Numbered from the stretch's first letter, positions 27,374-35,971 are shown. The stretch is 64,000 bases of DNA from Roseovarius sp. S88 (GCF_037023735.1 NZ_CP146069.1:1591501-1655500); one strand, 5' to 3'. Translations and numbers: made by a program. The notes: generated by a model not told the origin, from the letters alone.

Positions 27374-28483
27374 TTACCTCTCATAGACAGCCACAGGCTG
27401 GCCGAGAATGTCCGACTCCGGAATAACCCCCAATCCGGGCGTGCTGGGCGGGGTAGCAAAGCCACTTTGGTTGCGCGCGCCTTGTCCCGGTACAGGATCA
27501 TCGTTCAGGTGGTAGTGACAGAGCCAAGACGCCAGTCGATTCTCATCTGGTGTTGACGCCGCAAGATGAATGGCCGCGGTGTCGGCCAGAGCAGACCCGC
27601 CCACGTCCTCGATATGCATCTGCCAACCCACCGAGACGCCGAAGTCCCGGATCTGACGCGCGCGAGTCAGACCACCCACACGGTTGGGCTTGACCTTGAC
27701 CCCTTCGCAAGCGCCACGTTTCCACGCTTCAAGATGATCGGGAAACGTGGTCATGCATTCATCCAGCATGATCGGATTTTGCACCCGTCTGGCCACGTGC
27801 GCGCATTGATCGAGCGTCTCACAAGGCTGCTCGACCCAGTCACGCGCAGCAACAGAGTTGAGCACTTCAATGGCCATCGCAGGCGTCCAGGCCCGGTTAA
27901 CGTCAAAGGTGAGACTGTGACCTTGGGGCAGGGCGCTTGATATGCCTTCTATGCGTGCGATATCCACGTCAGGCTCACTCCCGCCGACCTTGGCGGAATG
28001 CACGGTGTAGCCCTTGGCCGCCGCTTTTTCGATAAGGGTTATCATCTCCTCGGGTGTGCCGGTGGAGATAGAGGAATTGACCGCAACCGGGGTTGCCTCC
28101 GCACCGCCCAGAAGTTGCCAGAGCGGCAGGCCTGCGACTTGTCCCAGAATGTCCCAACAGGCGATATCGATCGGCGACTTGGCATAGGGATGCCCCGGAA
28201 GTTGCGTGTCCATCACTTTGTTCACATGATCCAAACTACGCGGATCACACCCCAGAAGCGCGGGTGCCAGTGTTTCGATTCCCGCTCTTAACCCAGGGCC
28301 ATGTGCCGGTAAATAGGTATGGCCCCAGGGGCACCCCTCTCCCCAGCCGCTAAGACCCTCATCGGTTTCGATGCGCACAAATGTGCTGTCCAGCCGATCA
28401 AACCGCAGACGACCACCAGACAGAAAATAGGGTTCTGCAAGCGGCAGATCGCGCTGCCAGACGGTGATGCGGGTGATTTTCAT
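27374..28483 (-). CDS. MR/MLE enolase-superfamily enzyme (copy 2)
   Basis: The 369-residue protein has metal ligands D194, E218 and D241 and two possible acid-base lysines, K165 in HSAKVGG and K265 in KVKPNRVGG. The pairing of lysines on both faces fits racemase/epimerase or syn-dehydratase chemistry. Its start ATG overlaps the stop of the disrupted small cupin by 4 bases. It ends just before DddQ-like copy 1. It is clearly paralogous to copies 1, 3 and 4, with similar length and the shared PYAKSPIDIACWD-type helix. Confidence 0.82.
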   Translation of the reverse strand: MKITRITVWQRDLPLAEPYFLSGGRLRFDRLDSTFVRIETDEGLSGWGEGCPWGHTYLPAHGPGLRAGIETLAPALLGCDPRSLDHVNKVMDTQLPGHPYAKSPIDIACWDILGQVAGLPLWQLLGGAEATPVAVNSSISTGTPEEMITLIEKAAAKGYTVHSAKVGGSEPDVDIARIEGISSALPQGHSLTFDVNRAWTPAMAIEVLNSVAARDWVEQPCETLDQCAHVARRVQNPIMLDECMTTFPDHLEAWKRGACEGVKVKPNRVGGLTRARQIRDFGVSVGWQMHIEDVGGSALADTAAIHLAASTPDENRLASWLCHYHLNDDPVPGQGARNQSGFATPPSTPGLGVIPESDILGQPVAVYER

Positions 28484-28764
28484 TTTAGTTCAACCTCAAC
28501 GAAGGACATTCGTGTTTCCCCAGAGTTTATAACGTTGTGCTCGACGCCCTTGTCTCTTGCATAGGCAGTACCACCCGGCACCGTGACCTCACGCGAGGTG
28601 CCGTCGGGTTCTTCAAGTCGCATGTTGCAATCGGTGAGCGCGGTGATCACATAGTCCATCCCGTGTGTATGCCATCCGGTTTACTGACCCGGTTCGAAAT
28701 CAAACCGCGTAACACGCGTGCGGTCATCATCGATCAGTAGAATGGCGGTGCAAGTCATAGTCAT
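28480..28764 (-). pseudogene. Small cupin gene interrupted by an in-frame TAA
   Basis: Read from the ATG at 28764, whose first bases overlap the upstream MR/MLE stop (ATGA), the frame encodes a one-domain cupin of 94 codons. Codon 28 is TAA at 28681-28683. The reading continues as TGWHTHGMDYVITALT, a cupin metal motif, and ends in TGA overlapping the next MR/MLE start. The 4-base overlaps at both ends show the frame is the original one. A single change from CAA or GAA would explain it. Either the gene is dead, or an ATG after the stop gives a shorter barrel, or it is a sequence error. Confidence 0.8.
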
Positions 28765-29873
28765 GTCGCGTCTCCCCAAGTCGCGACTGGCTCACCAAGG
28801 GCCTTGAAATCTGGCGTGACGCCAAGACCTGGCGTGTCCGTCGCATAAAGCTTGCCGTCTTTGGTGGTTGGGCCACCGATGCCGGTGGGGCGTGTGTTGT
28901 AGTTCATAAGATCGGTGGAATTGATCAGGTATTCCTCAGGCGTAGAGGCGGCGAAATGCGCCACTGCCGCGGTGGTGATTTCGCCACCCCATGTGTCTTC
29001 CGAAACCACGGGGATACGGTTCTCCACCAAGAAATCCCGTACGCGGCGGGCCTTGGACAACCCCCCGAGGTTGGAGATTTTCAGGCAGCACATCTCGGCG
29101 CCATGATCAGCCACAATGCGCTGGGCCATGCGAAGATCTGTGACGCATTCATCAAGCTTCATGGGCTGGTTGGCCACGCGGCGCACCTGCTGACATTCTT
29201 CGTAGGTCTTGCAGGGTTGTTCGAGGATGAAGTCGAGATCACGCGTGGCCCGCGCCACCCGAATGGCATTGTCTACGCGCCAGCCCTGATTGGCGTCAGC
29301 CATGGCCTTTTCGCCCGGCTTGAGCAGCGGCACGGTGGCGCGAATTCGTTCGATATCGGTGGCCCAGTCCGCGCCCACCTTGATCTGAAACTGGCGATAT
29401 CCTGCGGCCCGGTGGCGCTCCATTTCAGCAATGGTTTCATCGCGTGAGCGTTGCGGGGCGACGCGGTACATGGGCGCGCCATGGGTAAGCTTGCCACCCA
29501 TGAGCATCCAGACAGGCTGCGATGTGGCCTTGCCGAGGATGTCCCAGAAAGCGGCGTCGAAGGGGGCTTTGGCATAACCGTGCCCCTGGACGATGTGATC
29601 CATCAGCCGTTCCATGCGGGCGACCTGTCGCGGGTCTTCGCCCAGCAGATGAGGGGCTGCAAGTCGGGCAAACGCCTCGACCCCCTCGGAGTGGGCGACC
29701 ATATAGTTTTCTCCGCAGGGCGTGAATTCTCCGCATCCTTGCACGCCTGCATTTGTGTCGACCACGATGACCGATGCAGTGGCGATAGAAATGGCATTGC
29801 CTGCGCCCCACGCATAGCTGCCGTCCACGTAGGGCAATTTGGTTTTGTAAAGACGGATGCGAGTGATTTTCAT
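28761..29873 (-). CDS. MR/MLE enolase-superfamily enzyme (copy 3)
   Basis: The 370-residue member has metal ligands D193, E218 and D241 and lysines K165 (FQIKVGA) and K265 (LKISNLGG). The 20s loop GSYAWGAGNAIS, which covers the active site in this superfamily, differs from the other copies and suggests a different substrate. The start follows the hairpin and repeat region at 29.9 kb with a modest ribosome site. Its stop is coupled to the disrupted small cupin. Confidence 0.82.
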   Translation of the reverse strand: MKITRIRLYKTKLPYVDGSYAWGAGNAISIATASVIVVDTNAGVQGCGEFTPCGENYMVAHSEGVEAFARLAAPHLLGEDPRQVARMERLMDHIVQGHGYAKAPFDAAFWDILGKATSQPVWMLMGGKLTHGAPMYRVAPQRSRDETIAEMERHRAAGYRQFQIKVGADWATDIERIRATVPLLKPGEKAMADANQGWRVDNAIRVARATRDLDFILEQPCKTYEECQQVRRVANQPMKLDECVTDLRMAQRIVADHGAEMCCLKISNLGGLSKARRVRDFLVENRIPVVSEDTWGGEITTAAVAHFAASTPEEYLINSTDLMNYNTRPTGIGGPTTKDGKLYATDTPGLGVTPDFKALGEPVATWGDAT

Positions 29874-29937
29874 GGCTTACCTTTGGTGGGTTGCGCCGCC
29901 TTCGGTGTCGCCGTGGACGGGGGCTATCCGCCCCCCA

Positions 29938-29959
29938 CGTCGAAACTCTTGTTTCGACG
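29938..29959 (-). repeat. Hairpin between MR/MLE copies 4 and 3
   Basis: CGTCGAAAC (29938-29946) and GTTTCGACG (29951-29959) form a perfect 9-bp stem with a TCTT loop. It sits in the only non-overlapping gap (125 bases) within this stretch of the operon, next to a conserved T-rich motif. It could be an internal attenuator or mRNA processing site. Confidence 0.6.
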
Positions 29960-29960
29960 C

Positions 29961-29995
29961 TCCCCCCGAGGATATTTCGGGCAAAAAGAAAGAGG
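29961..29995 (-). repeat. Dispersed intergenic motif, copy on minus strand
   Basis: Read on the minus strand the sequence contains TTTCTTTTTGC, three variable bases (CCG), then AAATATCCTCG followed by a G-run. The same motif recurs at 39321-39349 on the plus strand with TTC as the variable triplet, 22 of 25 positions matching. Both copies lie just downstream of a stop codon in the direction of transcription, here after MR/MLE copy 4. Confidence 0.55.
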
Positions 29996-29998
29996 GTT

Positions 29999-31120
29999 TC
30001 AGTCATAAACGGCCACTGGCGCGCCGAGCGCCTCCATATTTGGGGAGACGCCAAGGCCAGGCGCTCTGGGAGCTGTTGCGCCGCCGTTTTTGACGGGCGC
30101 GTCGAAACACGCAACACGGGCTGTGGTCATGGCACGCGTGTCAAGCGCGCAGCGCAGCAGGTGGCGCGGTGTGGACTGGGCGATGTGCAGGATGGTGGCA
30201 AAGGCAATCTCGCTACCGACAGTGTCTTGGACAGACATCACCAATCCCGCACTCGCCGCGATGATGCGTTGGCGGATCATGGGGGTGACGCCCCCTTGTT
30301 TTGAGGTTTTGAGGCCTACGCCATCGCACAAATCCTGTGAAATCGCGTGGATCAGGTCGGCCTCGGATTGCACCAGCTCATCAAGCAGGATCGGCACAGA
30401 GCACCTTGCGCGCAGGCTTTGGGTTTCGCGCCAGGTGGCGCAAGGCGCTTCGAGCACGACATCAAGCCCATCAGGCAAGAGCGACAGCATTCTTAGCGCG
30501 TGTTCCGGGCTAAGCCCGCCATTAGCATCGGCCAGGAACCATTCGCCGGGCTGCCGGTCCGCAAGACATTCCTTGATCCGCTCTGCATTAAGGGCTGGGC
30601 CGCCCTCGGCCTCGAGTGCCCCGATTTTGATCGAATGGCCCAGAAAGCCCTCGGCGCGGTGGGCGGCGACCTTGGCGCGCATAGCCTCAGGGGTGTCGCT
30701 GCCGATGGAGGAGATCACCGGTACAGACCCCGCATTGCGCCCGCCGATATGATCGCAGAGTGCCTGGCCCGCGGCCTTGGCGGAGATGTCCCAGCAGGCG
30801 ACATCCAAAGCGCAGCGCGCGTCGCGGTGGCCCGTAAGTGCCGTGCACATAAGTTCCCACAGCTGGTCGTGATGGCGCGGATCGTGACCGATAAGTGCGG
30901 GCGCAAGCTGGGCGATTCCAGCGCGGGTTCCCGCGGCATGAGCGGCGATATAGGTGGACCCAAAAGGCGTGCTTTCGCCCCAGCCTTCCAGCCCCTCATC
31001 GGTGATCACCCGGGCGATGGTGGCGTCATACGTGTGGTATTCCCGTCCACCGGAGAGCCGGTAGACACCACCGGCCACGGGCAAGTCCACCTGGTATATC
31101 TCGATGCGCGCAATCTTCAT
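29999..31120 (-). CDS. MR/MLE enolase-superfamily enzyme (copy 4)
   Basis: The 373-residue member has metal ligands D198, E224 and D247 and lysines K165 (HSIKIGA) and K271 (GLKTSKQGG). It is the most divergent copy. ATG at 31120 overlaps the stop of the upstream DddQ-like gene (ATGA); a longer frame to 31171 lacks a ribosome site. The coupling to two DddQ-family genes suggests the epimerase and lyase-type proteins act on the same molecule. Confidence 0.82.
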   Translation of the reverse strand: MKIARIEIYQVDLPVAGGVYRLSGGREYHTYDATIARVITDEGLEGWGESTPFGSTYIAAHAAGTRAGIAQLAPALIGHDPRHHDQLWELMCTALTGHRDARCALDVACWDISAKAAGQALCDHIGGRNAGSVPVISSIGSDTPEAMRAKVAAHRAEGFLGHSIKIGALEAEGGPALNAERIKECLADRQPGEWFLADANGGLSPEHALRMLSLLPDGLDVVLEAPCATWRETQSLRARCSVPILLDELVQSEADLIHAISQDLCDGVGLKTSKQGGVTPMIRQRIIAASAGLVMSVQDTVGSEIAFATILHIAQSTPRHLLRCALDTRAMTTARVACFDAPVKNGGATAPRAPGLGVSPNMEALGAPVAVYD

Positions 31121-31707
31121 GCCGACAGGCTTGGCATTTCTGCCAAATCCCCTCCGCGCCAAAAGACACAAGTAAGCACCGCGCTGTCTTGTGTGGTCAT
31201 TGCGTGGGGTTGCTGAGCCAAATGCAGCCGCGTCTGGCCGGGGCCGAGGGTGGCATCAGGGGTGCCATCTGCATGAAAGAGAGCCTCGCCGGAGACCACG
31301 GTATAGAGTTCTTCGGCGGCGTGGTGATGGCGTGGATAAAAGAGGTTGGGGCCCCAGTAGGCGAGGGTCAGGCGGGTCTGGTTTGAGTGGAAATGCCCCT
31401 GAGGCCCGGCCAGCTCGCACCAGCAAAACCGATCGAGAAAATCCTGACCGACCTGAGCCGCAGTATAGCCGTGTCGCCAGTCTGCATGGGGGATCAGCGC
31501 TTGTATCGCGGTCAATAATGCCGAGGACTGCGCCGTGGTGGCGCCTGGCGTCTGGGTGATGTGTCGTGTGGCGGGCAGCGCGTGGGGCTTGCGCCCGGCC
31601 CAGGTCATGTCGTCTGGCCAGGGGCAAAAGGCGCGGGCCTCGGGCAGGGCGGCATGCCAAGCCTGTGCTTCGGCCAACGCGGCTTCAAAGACCGGCGGCG
31701 CGGTCAT
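31117..31707 (-). CDS. DddQ-family cupin (DMSP lyase-like), copy 2
   Basis: The 196-residue protein has a helical N-terminal half and a cupin with Y124, H127, H129, E133 and Y135 (signature Y-P-x-H-x-H-x3-E-x-Y) and H168 in QQPHAM. All residues needed for the metal site and the base Tyr of the DMSP-lyase cupins are present. ATG at 31707 overlaps the stop of copy 3 by 4 bases. It is tandem to copy 3; as I recall, tandem dddQ copies are known in Roseovarius nubinhibens, which may share this locus. Confidence 0.8.
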   Translation of the reverse strand: MTAPPVFEAALAEAQAWHAALPEARAFCPWPDDMTWAGRKPHALPATRHITQTPGATTAQSSALLTAIQALIPHADWRHGYTAAQVGQDFLDRFCWCELAGPQGHFHSNQTRLTLAYWGPNLFYPRHHHAAEELYTVVSGEALFHADGTPDATLGPGQTRLHLAQQPHAMTTQDSAVLTCVFWRGGDLAEMPSLSA

Positions 31708-32303
31708 GAGAGTGCCTCGGGATGGGTCCAAACAGGTTTTGTCGCCAGATCGCCACGCCAGAGCACATAGGCCATGATGGGGGTGTCATGGGTGGTCAGA
31801 GCATGCGGCACATTGGAGGGATGAAAGGCCGTCTCGCCGGGCCGCAGATGCCGCGAGGGTTGGCCTTCCACGTGAAATTCACCTTCCCCGGCCACCACAA
31901 GATAAAGCTCTTCGGCGGGATGGTGATGCATGGGATAGTGGAAGCCGGGCACCTGGTAAATCACGAAACTGCGCATCTCTTGCGCCCCAAGCGGTGTATC
32001 ACTCCCGAGCACTTCGTAGCATCCAAAATGCGTGTGCAGCGTCGCGCCATAACCCGTGTCGCGGTAGGTTTCGCGCCATTTGGCCTCTGATGCGGCAGCA
32101 CATAGGGCATCGCGAAAGGGCAGAAGATCATCGGGTGCAAAGAGGCCCGCGTCCGTTTGCATCCTGTCGCTCAGCGGGTCGTGGTGGGGTGCGCAGTCAT
32201 GTCGGTGCACGGCGCCGGGAAAGGCGCAGAAGTCCTGAAGCGCTGTGATGCGGTCATGAGCGGCCTGCGCCTCTGAGAGCAGCTGATCCCAGGCGTCCCT
32301 CAT
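31704..32303 (-). CDS. DddQ-family cupin (DMSP lyase-like), copy 3
   Basis: The 199-residue protein has the best match to the DddQ signature: FHYPMHHHPAEELY with Y123, H126, H128, E132 and Y134, and H167 in NVPHALT. If any gene here is a true DMSP lyase, releasing dimethylsulfide and acrylate, this or copy 2 is the candidate. Its start overlaps the stop of the MDR oxidoreductase (ATGA). No acuK or acuI-type acrylate gene adjoins it, which weakens a simple DMSP assignment. Confidence 0.8.
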   Translation of the reverse strand: MRDAWDQLLSEAQAAHDRITALQDFCAFPGAVHRHDCAPHHDPLSDRMQTDAGLFAPDDLLPFRDALCAAASEAKWRETYRDTGYGATLHTHFGCYEVLGSDTPLGAQEMRSFVIYQVPGFHYPMHHHPAEELYLVVAGEGEFHVEGQPSRHLRPGETAFHPSNVPHALTTHDTPIMAYVLWRGDLATKPVWTHPEALS

Positions 32304-33385
32304 GGCACCACCACGATGTTGCCAGTATGCTCTTTGGCAATGAATGCAGCCTGCGCCTTGGCGTACTCTTTGAGCGGGTAGGTGGCGGCCAGCATCGGTC
32401 TGATTTCTCCGCGCTCAATATATTTGACCACGTCGTGGAACACATGTTGGGGAATGACGGTGGAGCCGGTGAAGGTCAGATCACGCAGGTAAAACGTGCG
32501 CAGGTCAAGCTCGACCATCGGCCCGGCAATGGCCCCCGAGCAAGTGTAGCGCCCGCCGCGTTCCAGCACATCGATCAGGGCAGGCCACCCGTCGCCGCCG
32601 ACGATATCTGCCACTACGGTGACCTTTTCATCGCCCAGTGCCTTGCGCAGGTCATCAGGTGCGCGCGGCAAAATCATGTCTGGCCCCATCTCAGCCACCT
32701 GCGTGTGCTTGGCCTCGGACGCCATGGCAATCACGCGCGCACCGCGTCGTTTGGCCAATTGAATAAGTGCGCCGCCTACGCCACCTGATGCCCCAGGGAC
32801 GAGCACAGTGTCATCTGCCCCAACCTGTGCCCGGGCCAGCATGCCCTCGGCGGTGGAGTAGCTGCATTGAAAGGTGGCAAGTTCTGCATCACTGAGGGGG
32901 CTATTCACCACCGCCACATCTCGCATATCGGCCATGGTATACTCGGCATATCCGCCATCTTTCTCGCTGCCGAAATAGCCGGTCTTGTCCTTGTTGTCGG
33001 GGTCAGACCAGTCGCGAATCCAGCCATCCACCAAGACGCGTTTACCGATGAGGCTCGGATCGGCCTCAGCCCCCACAGTGACAACTTTGCCCACCGCATC
33101 CGCGCCCTGAATGCGCGGGAAGGTGAGGGGGCGGCCACCCCATGTGGGGTCCTCTTCGTTGACCTCATCAAAGGCACCGCCGGTGGTGGCCTCATCGACG
33201 GCCTTGGAATACCAGCCCGAGCGCGTGTTCACATCGGTGTTGTTCAGACCGCAGGCCCCCACCTTGATCACCACATCGGAAGGGCCGGGCTGGGGCGTCG
33301 GCCAATCTTCATGCCAGTGGTACATGTCCAGATCACCATGCCCGGTCAGCACCATGGCGTTCATCGTGGCGGGCAGGGTAGTCAT
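32300..33385 (-). CDS. MDR-superfamily oxidoreductase (alcohol dehydrogenase / quinone oxidoreductase-like)
   Basis: The 361-residue medium-chain dehydrogenase/reductase has a GroES-like N-terminus (VGACGLNNTDVNTRSGWYSK) and a nucleotide-binding GASGGVGGALIQLA loop. The NNTD segment, lacking the Cys-His zinc ligands, places it in the quinone-oxidoreductase branch. ATG at 33385 follows AAAGGA; a longer frame is unlikely. It is the second gene of the long minus-strand run. It resembles neither AcuI in length nor in motif, so acryloyl-CoA reduction is not proposed. Confidence 0.83.
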   Translation of the reverse strand: MTTLPATMNAMVLTGHGDLDMYHWHEDWPTPQPGPSDVVIKVGACGLNNTDVNTRSGWYSKAVDEATTGGAFDEVNEEDPTWGGRPLTFPRIQGADAVGKVVTVGAEADPSLIGKRVLVDGWIRDWSDPDNKDKTGYFGSEKDGGYAEYTMADMRDVAVVNSPLSDAELATFQCSYSTAEGMLARAQVGADDTVLVPGASGGVGGALIQLAKRRGARVIAMASEAKHTQVAEMGPDMILPRAPDDLRKALGDEKVTVVADIVGGDGWPALIDVLERGGRYTCSGAIAGPMVELDLRTFYLRDLTFTGSTVIPQHVFHDVVKYIERGEIRPMLAATYPLKEYAKAQAAFIAKEHTGNIVVVP

Positions 33386-33408
33386 CAGTCGGTCCTTTCG
33401 TTGGGTGA

Positions 33409-33452
33409 CTGGAAAATTGCAATTTTCCAGGCCGTTTTCTTGCAAGAAAACG
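33409..33452. repeat. Two tandem perfect palindromes (22 and 20 bp)
   Basis: The first (33409-33430) has arms CTGGAAAATTG and CAATTTTCCAG; the second (33433-33452) has arms CGTTTTCTTG and CAAGAAAACG. Both are perfect with no loop, share the central TTGCAA, and are two bases apart. They fill the 75-base gap between the FAD-GcvT gene and the MDR gene. They may be an operator pair, a processing site or a dispersed repeat. Confidence 0.75.
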
Positions 33453-33460
33453 ACATGCTC

Positions 33461-35911
33461 TCAGACCTCCGCCATCGCGACATCCGTGCGCGGCAACAGG
33501 CTTTCGGGGTCATAGGCCGGTGCGCCAAGGATCCGGCCCTTGCGCGGGGTGCCGGCGATGACAACCTCAACTTCTTGTTCCGGCATATTGGCGTGGGGTT
33601 TGACATACGCAAAAGCAAGGATCTTGCCGATGGTGTGGCCATAGACTACTGAAGCGGTGGACCCCACGACCTTGCCGTCCAGAAGAACAGCCTCTCCGCC
33701 ATGGCCATCCTCGACTCCGTCTGGCTCAATCTCCAGATAGGCGCAGACCCAAGGCAAGTCGGTGTTGAGCGTCTTGTCACGGCCAAGATAGTCCTTGTCC
33801 CGCCGCGCAAAGCGCAGTACGTCGGCCTCGGCCAGAGTGACTTCGTTGGTCAGCTCGCCTGCGCCTTTGAAGCCTTTCTCCATGCGCATCGCATTCATCG
33901 CGAAAGAGCCGTAATCGGTGATGTCATGCGCCTCACCTGCGGCCCAAAGCGCGTTATAGACATCGAGACAGGCGGCATCCGGCATGTGCAGTTCCCAGCC
34001 CAACTCACCTGCATAGGACATCCGAAACGCCCAAATTTTGTGACCGGCGACTATGATCTCCTGAGCCGAGAGCCAGCGAAAGCCTGCATTGCTGAGATCG
34101 GCATTGGTGCATCTGCTCAGAACTTCCCGTGATTTCGGCCCGTTGAGCGACAGCGCCGACCATCCGTGTGACAGGGTGGCGATTGTAACGTCCTCACCGT
34201 CGCGCTGCTGATTGAGATGGTCCAGAAGCCGTTGCTCGAAGAAAGCCGCGCAGACCAGATAAAACCGATCTTCGGCCATACGGACAATCGTCGTCTCCAG
34301 CTCTATGCGCCCGCGCCGGTTCAGCATATGCGTCAGCGTGATGGCCCCCACTTTTTGCGGCATGCGGTTGGCGGTGAGCCGATCAAGCAGTGCATAGGCA
34401 TCTGGGCCAGACACTTCGACCTTGGTGAAGGCGGTCACATCCATGATCCCGACGCTCTCGCGCACGGCGCGCACCTCTGCGCTCACCATGTCGTGCACTG
34501 CGTTGCGCTTGAAGGAATAGTGATCCTGTTGTGCAACGTCCTCTCGCGCAAACCAGCGGGGGCGTTCAAATCCGTAGACCTCTTCATAAACTGCACCCTT
34601 GGCCTTGAGGCGTTCATAAAGAGGTGAGGGCTTGATCGGACGCCCGGCAAGGCGGTTGAAATGGGGGAAAGGGATTTCATGGCGCAGGCAATAATCTTCT
34701 TTGGCTTTAATAACTTGCCACTCTTTGTTCGCGTAAGATCCAAACCGGCGCGGGTCATATTCGCGCATCGAGACATCCGCCGCGCCATGCACCATCCAGC
34801 GCGCCAGTTCGCGCGTTAGCCCCGGACCCCAGCCAATGCCAATCTGCGTGCCGCAGCAACACCAGTAATTCTTGACCCCCGGTGCGGGTCCAATCATCGG
34901 GTTGCCATCGGGCGGGTGCGAAATCGCGCCATGCACCTCGCGCTGAATACCAAGCTCTGCAAAGATCGGCATGCGGTTCAGGCTTTCCTCAAGCCACGGC
35001 ATGATGCGGTCGTAATCAGCATCAAAAAGCCAGTTCTCATAGTGCCAGGGGCATTCATCGAGCCAGACCGCGTTGGGATTTTCCTTTTCGTAGATCCCTA
35101 TGAGGCCAAGTTTCTGCTCCATCCGGATATAGCCCGAAACCTTCTTGTCATCGCGGATAACCGGCAATTCGTAGTCAAGGTCTTCGAATTCTGGCACAGG
35201 CTCGGTGACAAAATAGTGGTGCGTCATCGAGGTCATTGGCAGTTGCAGCCCGGACCATTCACCCATTTGCCGCGCGTAAGTCCCGCCCGCATTAACCACA
35301 TGTTCACAGGTGATGGTGCCTTGCTCGCTCTCTACCACCCATTCACCGGCAGCGTTCTGCGTGACATTGGTGGCCCGACAATTGCGAATGATCCGCGCCC
35401 CCAGCTGCCGCGCACCTGCGGCCATCGCCATAGTCACATTTGTGGGGTCCACATGCCCGTCATCGGGCGTGTAAAGCGCGCCAATAACGCCGTCGAGATT
35501 GTAGAACGGGTGATTTTTGCGGATATGGTCCGGCCCGACCAGCTCAATATTGAACCCAAGCGACCGGCCAACGGAAAGGGTATGCCGCAGCCAATCCATC
35601 TCGTCCTCGGTATAGGCCAGCCGGTAGGAGCCGCAGCCATGCCAGGTCACCGCCTGCCCGGTCTCGGCCTCTAACGCGCCGGAATAAAGCCCGATGTTGT
35701 AATCCACGCATTTGCCAAGGCCGAAAGACGAGGTTGAATGCGTGATCTGCCCCGCCGCGTGCCAGGTGGACCCAGATGTCAGTTCGGCCTTTTCAAGCAA
35801 AACCACATCTGACCAACCCTCATGCGCCAGGTGATAGGCCAGACCCACACCCATAACACCGCCGCCAACGATGACCACGCGGGCGTGGCTTGGGAAGGAT
35901 TTATCCGACAT
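33461..35911 (-). CDS. FAD-dependent dehydrogenase fused to GcvT (dimethylglycine/sarcosine dehydrogenase-like)
   Basis: The 816-residue two-part enzyme has an N-terminal DAO domain with VVIVGGGVMGVGLAYHLA and the STWHAAG motif, whose His carries covalent FAD in dimethylglycine dehydrogenases. From about residue 430 a GcvT folate-binding half follows (PDAYALLDRLTANRMP, GELGWELHMP). It should remove an N-methyl group as methylene-tetrahydrofolate. ATG at 35911 is chosen (AGGA upstream) over an in-frame ATG 69 bases earlier. It heads the minus-strand operon and diverges from the RpiR gene, so joint control is likely. Confidence 0.87.
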   Translation of the reverse strand: MSDKSFPSHARVVIVGGGVMGVGLAYHLAHEGWSDVVLLEKAELTSGSTWHAAGQITHSTSSFGLGKCVDYNIGLYSGALEAETGQAVTWHGCGSYRLAYTEDEMDWLRHTLSVGRSLGFNIELVGPDHIRKNHPFYNLDGVIGALYTPDDGHVDPTNVTMAMAAGARQLGARIIRNCRATNVTQNAAGEWVVESEQGTITCEHVVNAGGTYARQMGEWSGLQLPMTSMTHHYFVTEPVPEFEDLDYELPVIRDDKKVSGYIRMEQKLGLIGIYEKENPNAVWLDECPWHYENWLFDADYDRIMPWLEESLNRMPIFAELGIQREVHGAISHPPDGNPMIGPAPGVKNYWCCCGTQIGIGWGPGLTRELARWMVHGAADVSMREYDPRRFGSYANKEWQVIKAKEDYCLRHEIPFPHFNRLAGRPIKPSPLYERLKAKGAVYEEVYGFERPRWFAREDVAQQDHYSFKRNAVHDMVSAEVRAVRESVGIMDVTAFTKVEVSGPDAYALLDRLTANRMPQKVGAITLTHMLNRRGRIELETTIVRMAEDRFYLVCAAFFEQRLLDHLNQQRDGEDVTIATLSHGWSALSLNGPKSREVLSRCTNADLSNAGFRWLSAQEIIVAGHKIWAFRMSYAGELGWELHMPDAACLDVYNALWAAGEAHDITDYGSFAMNAMRMEKGFKGAGELTNEVTLAEADVLRFARRDKDYLGRDKTLNTDLPWVCAYLEIEPDGVEDGHGGEAVLLDGKVVGSTASVVYGHTIGKILAFAYVKPHANMPEQEVEVVIAGTPRKGRILGAPAYDPESLLPRTDVAMAEV

Positions 35912-35935
35912 CTGTATTTTCCTGTGAAACGAGTC

Positions 35936-35971
35936 GCAAATTTGCTCGACAGCGTATGCGTACATCTGTAC
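35936..35971. promoter_or_regulatory. Candidate operators between divergent DMGDH-like and rpiR-like genes
   Basis: The 71-base gap holds a perfect 10-base palindrome GCAAATTTGC (35936-35945) and GTACA-TC-TGTAC (35960-35971). Both are good binding-site shapes for the adjacent RpiR-family regulator. The divergent starts lie 25 bases left and 12 bases right of this block. Binding is inferred. Confidence 0.42.

Noticed and set aside
32300..33385. AcuI acryloyl-CoA reductase as the MDR gene beside the DddQ-like cupins
   Set aside because: The N-terminal NNTD segment and overall length fit general quinone-oxidoreductase-like MDR proteins, not AcuI.
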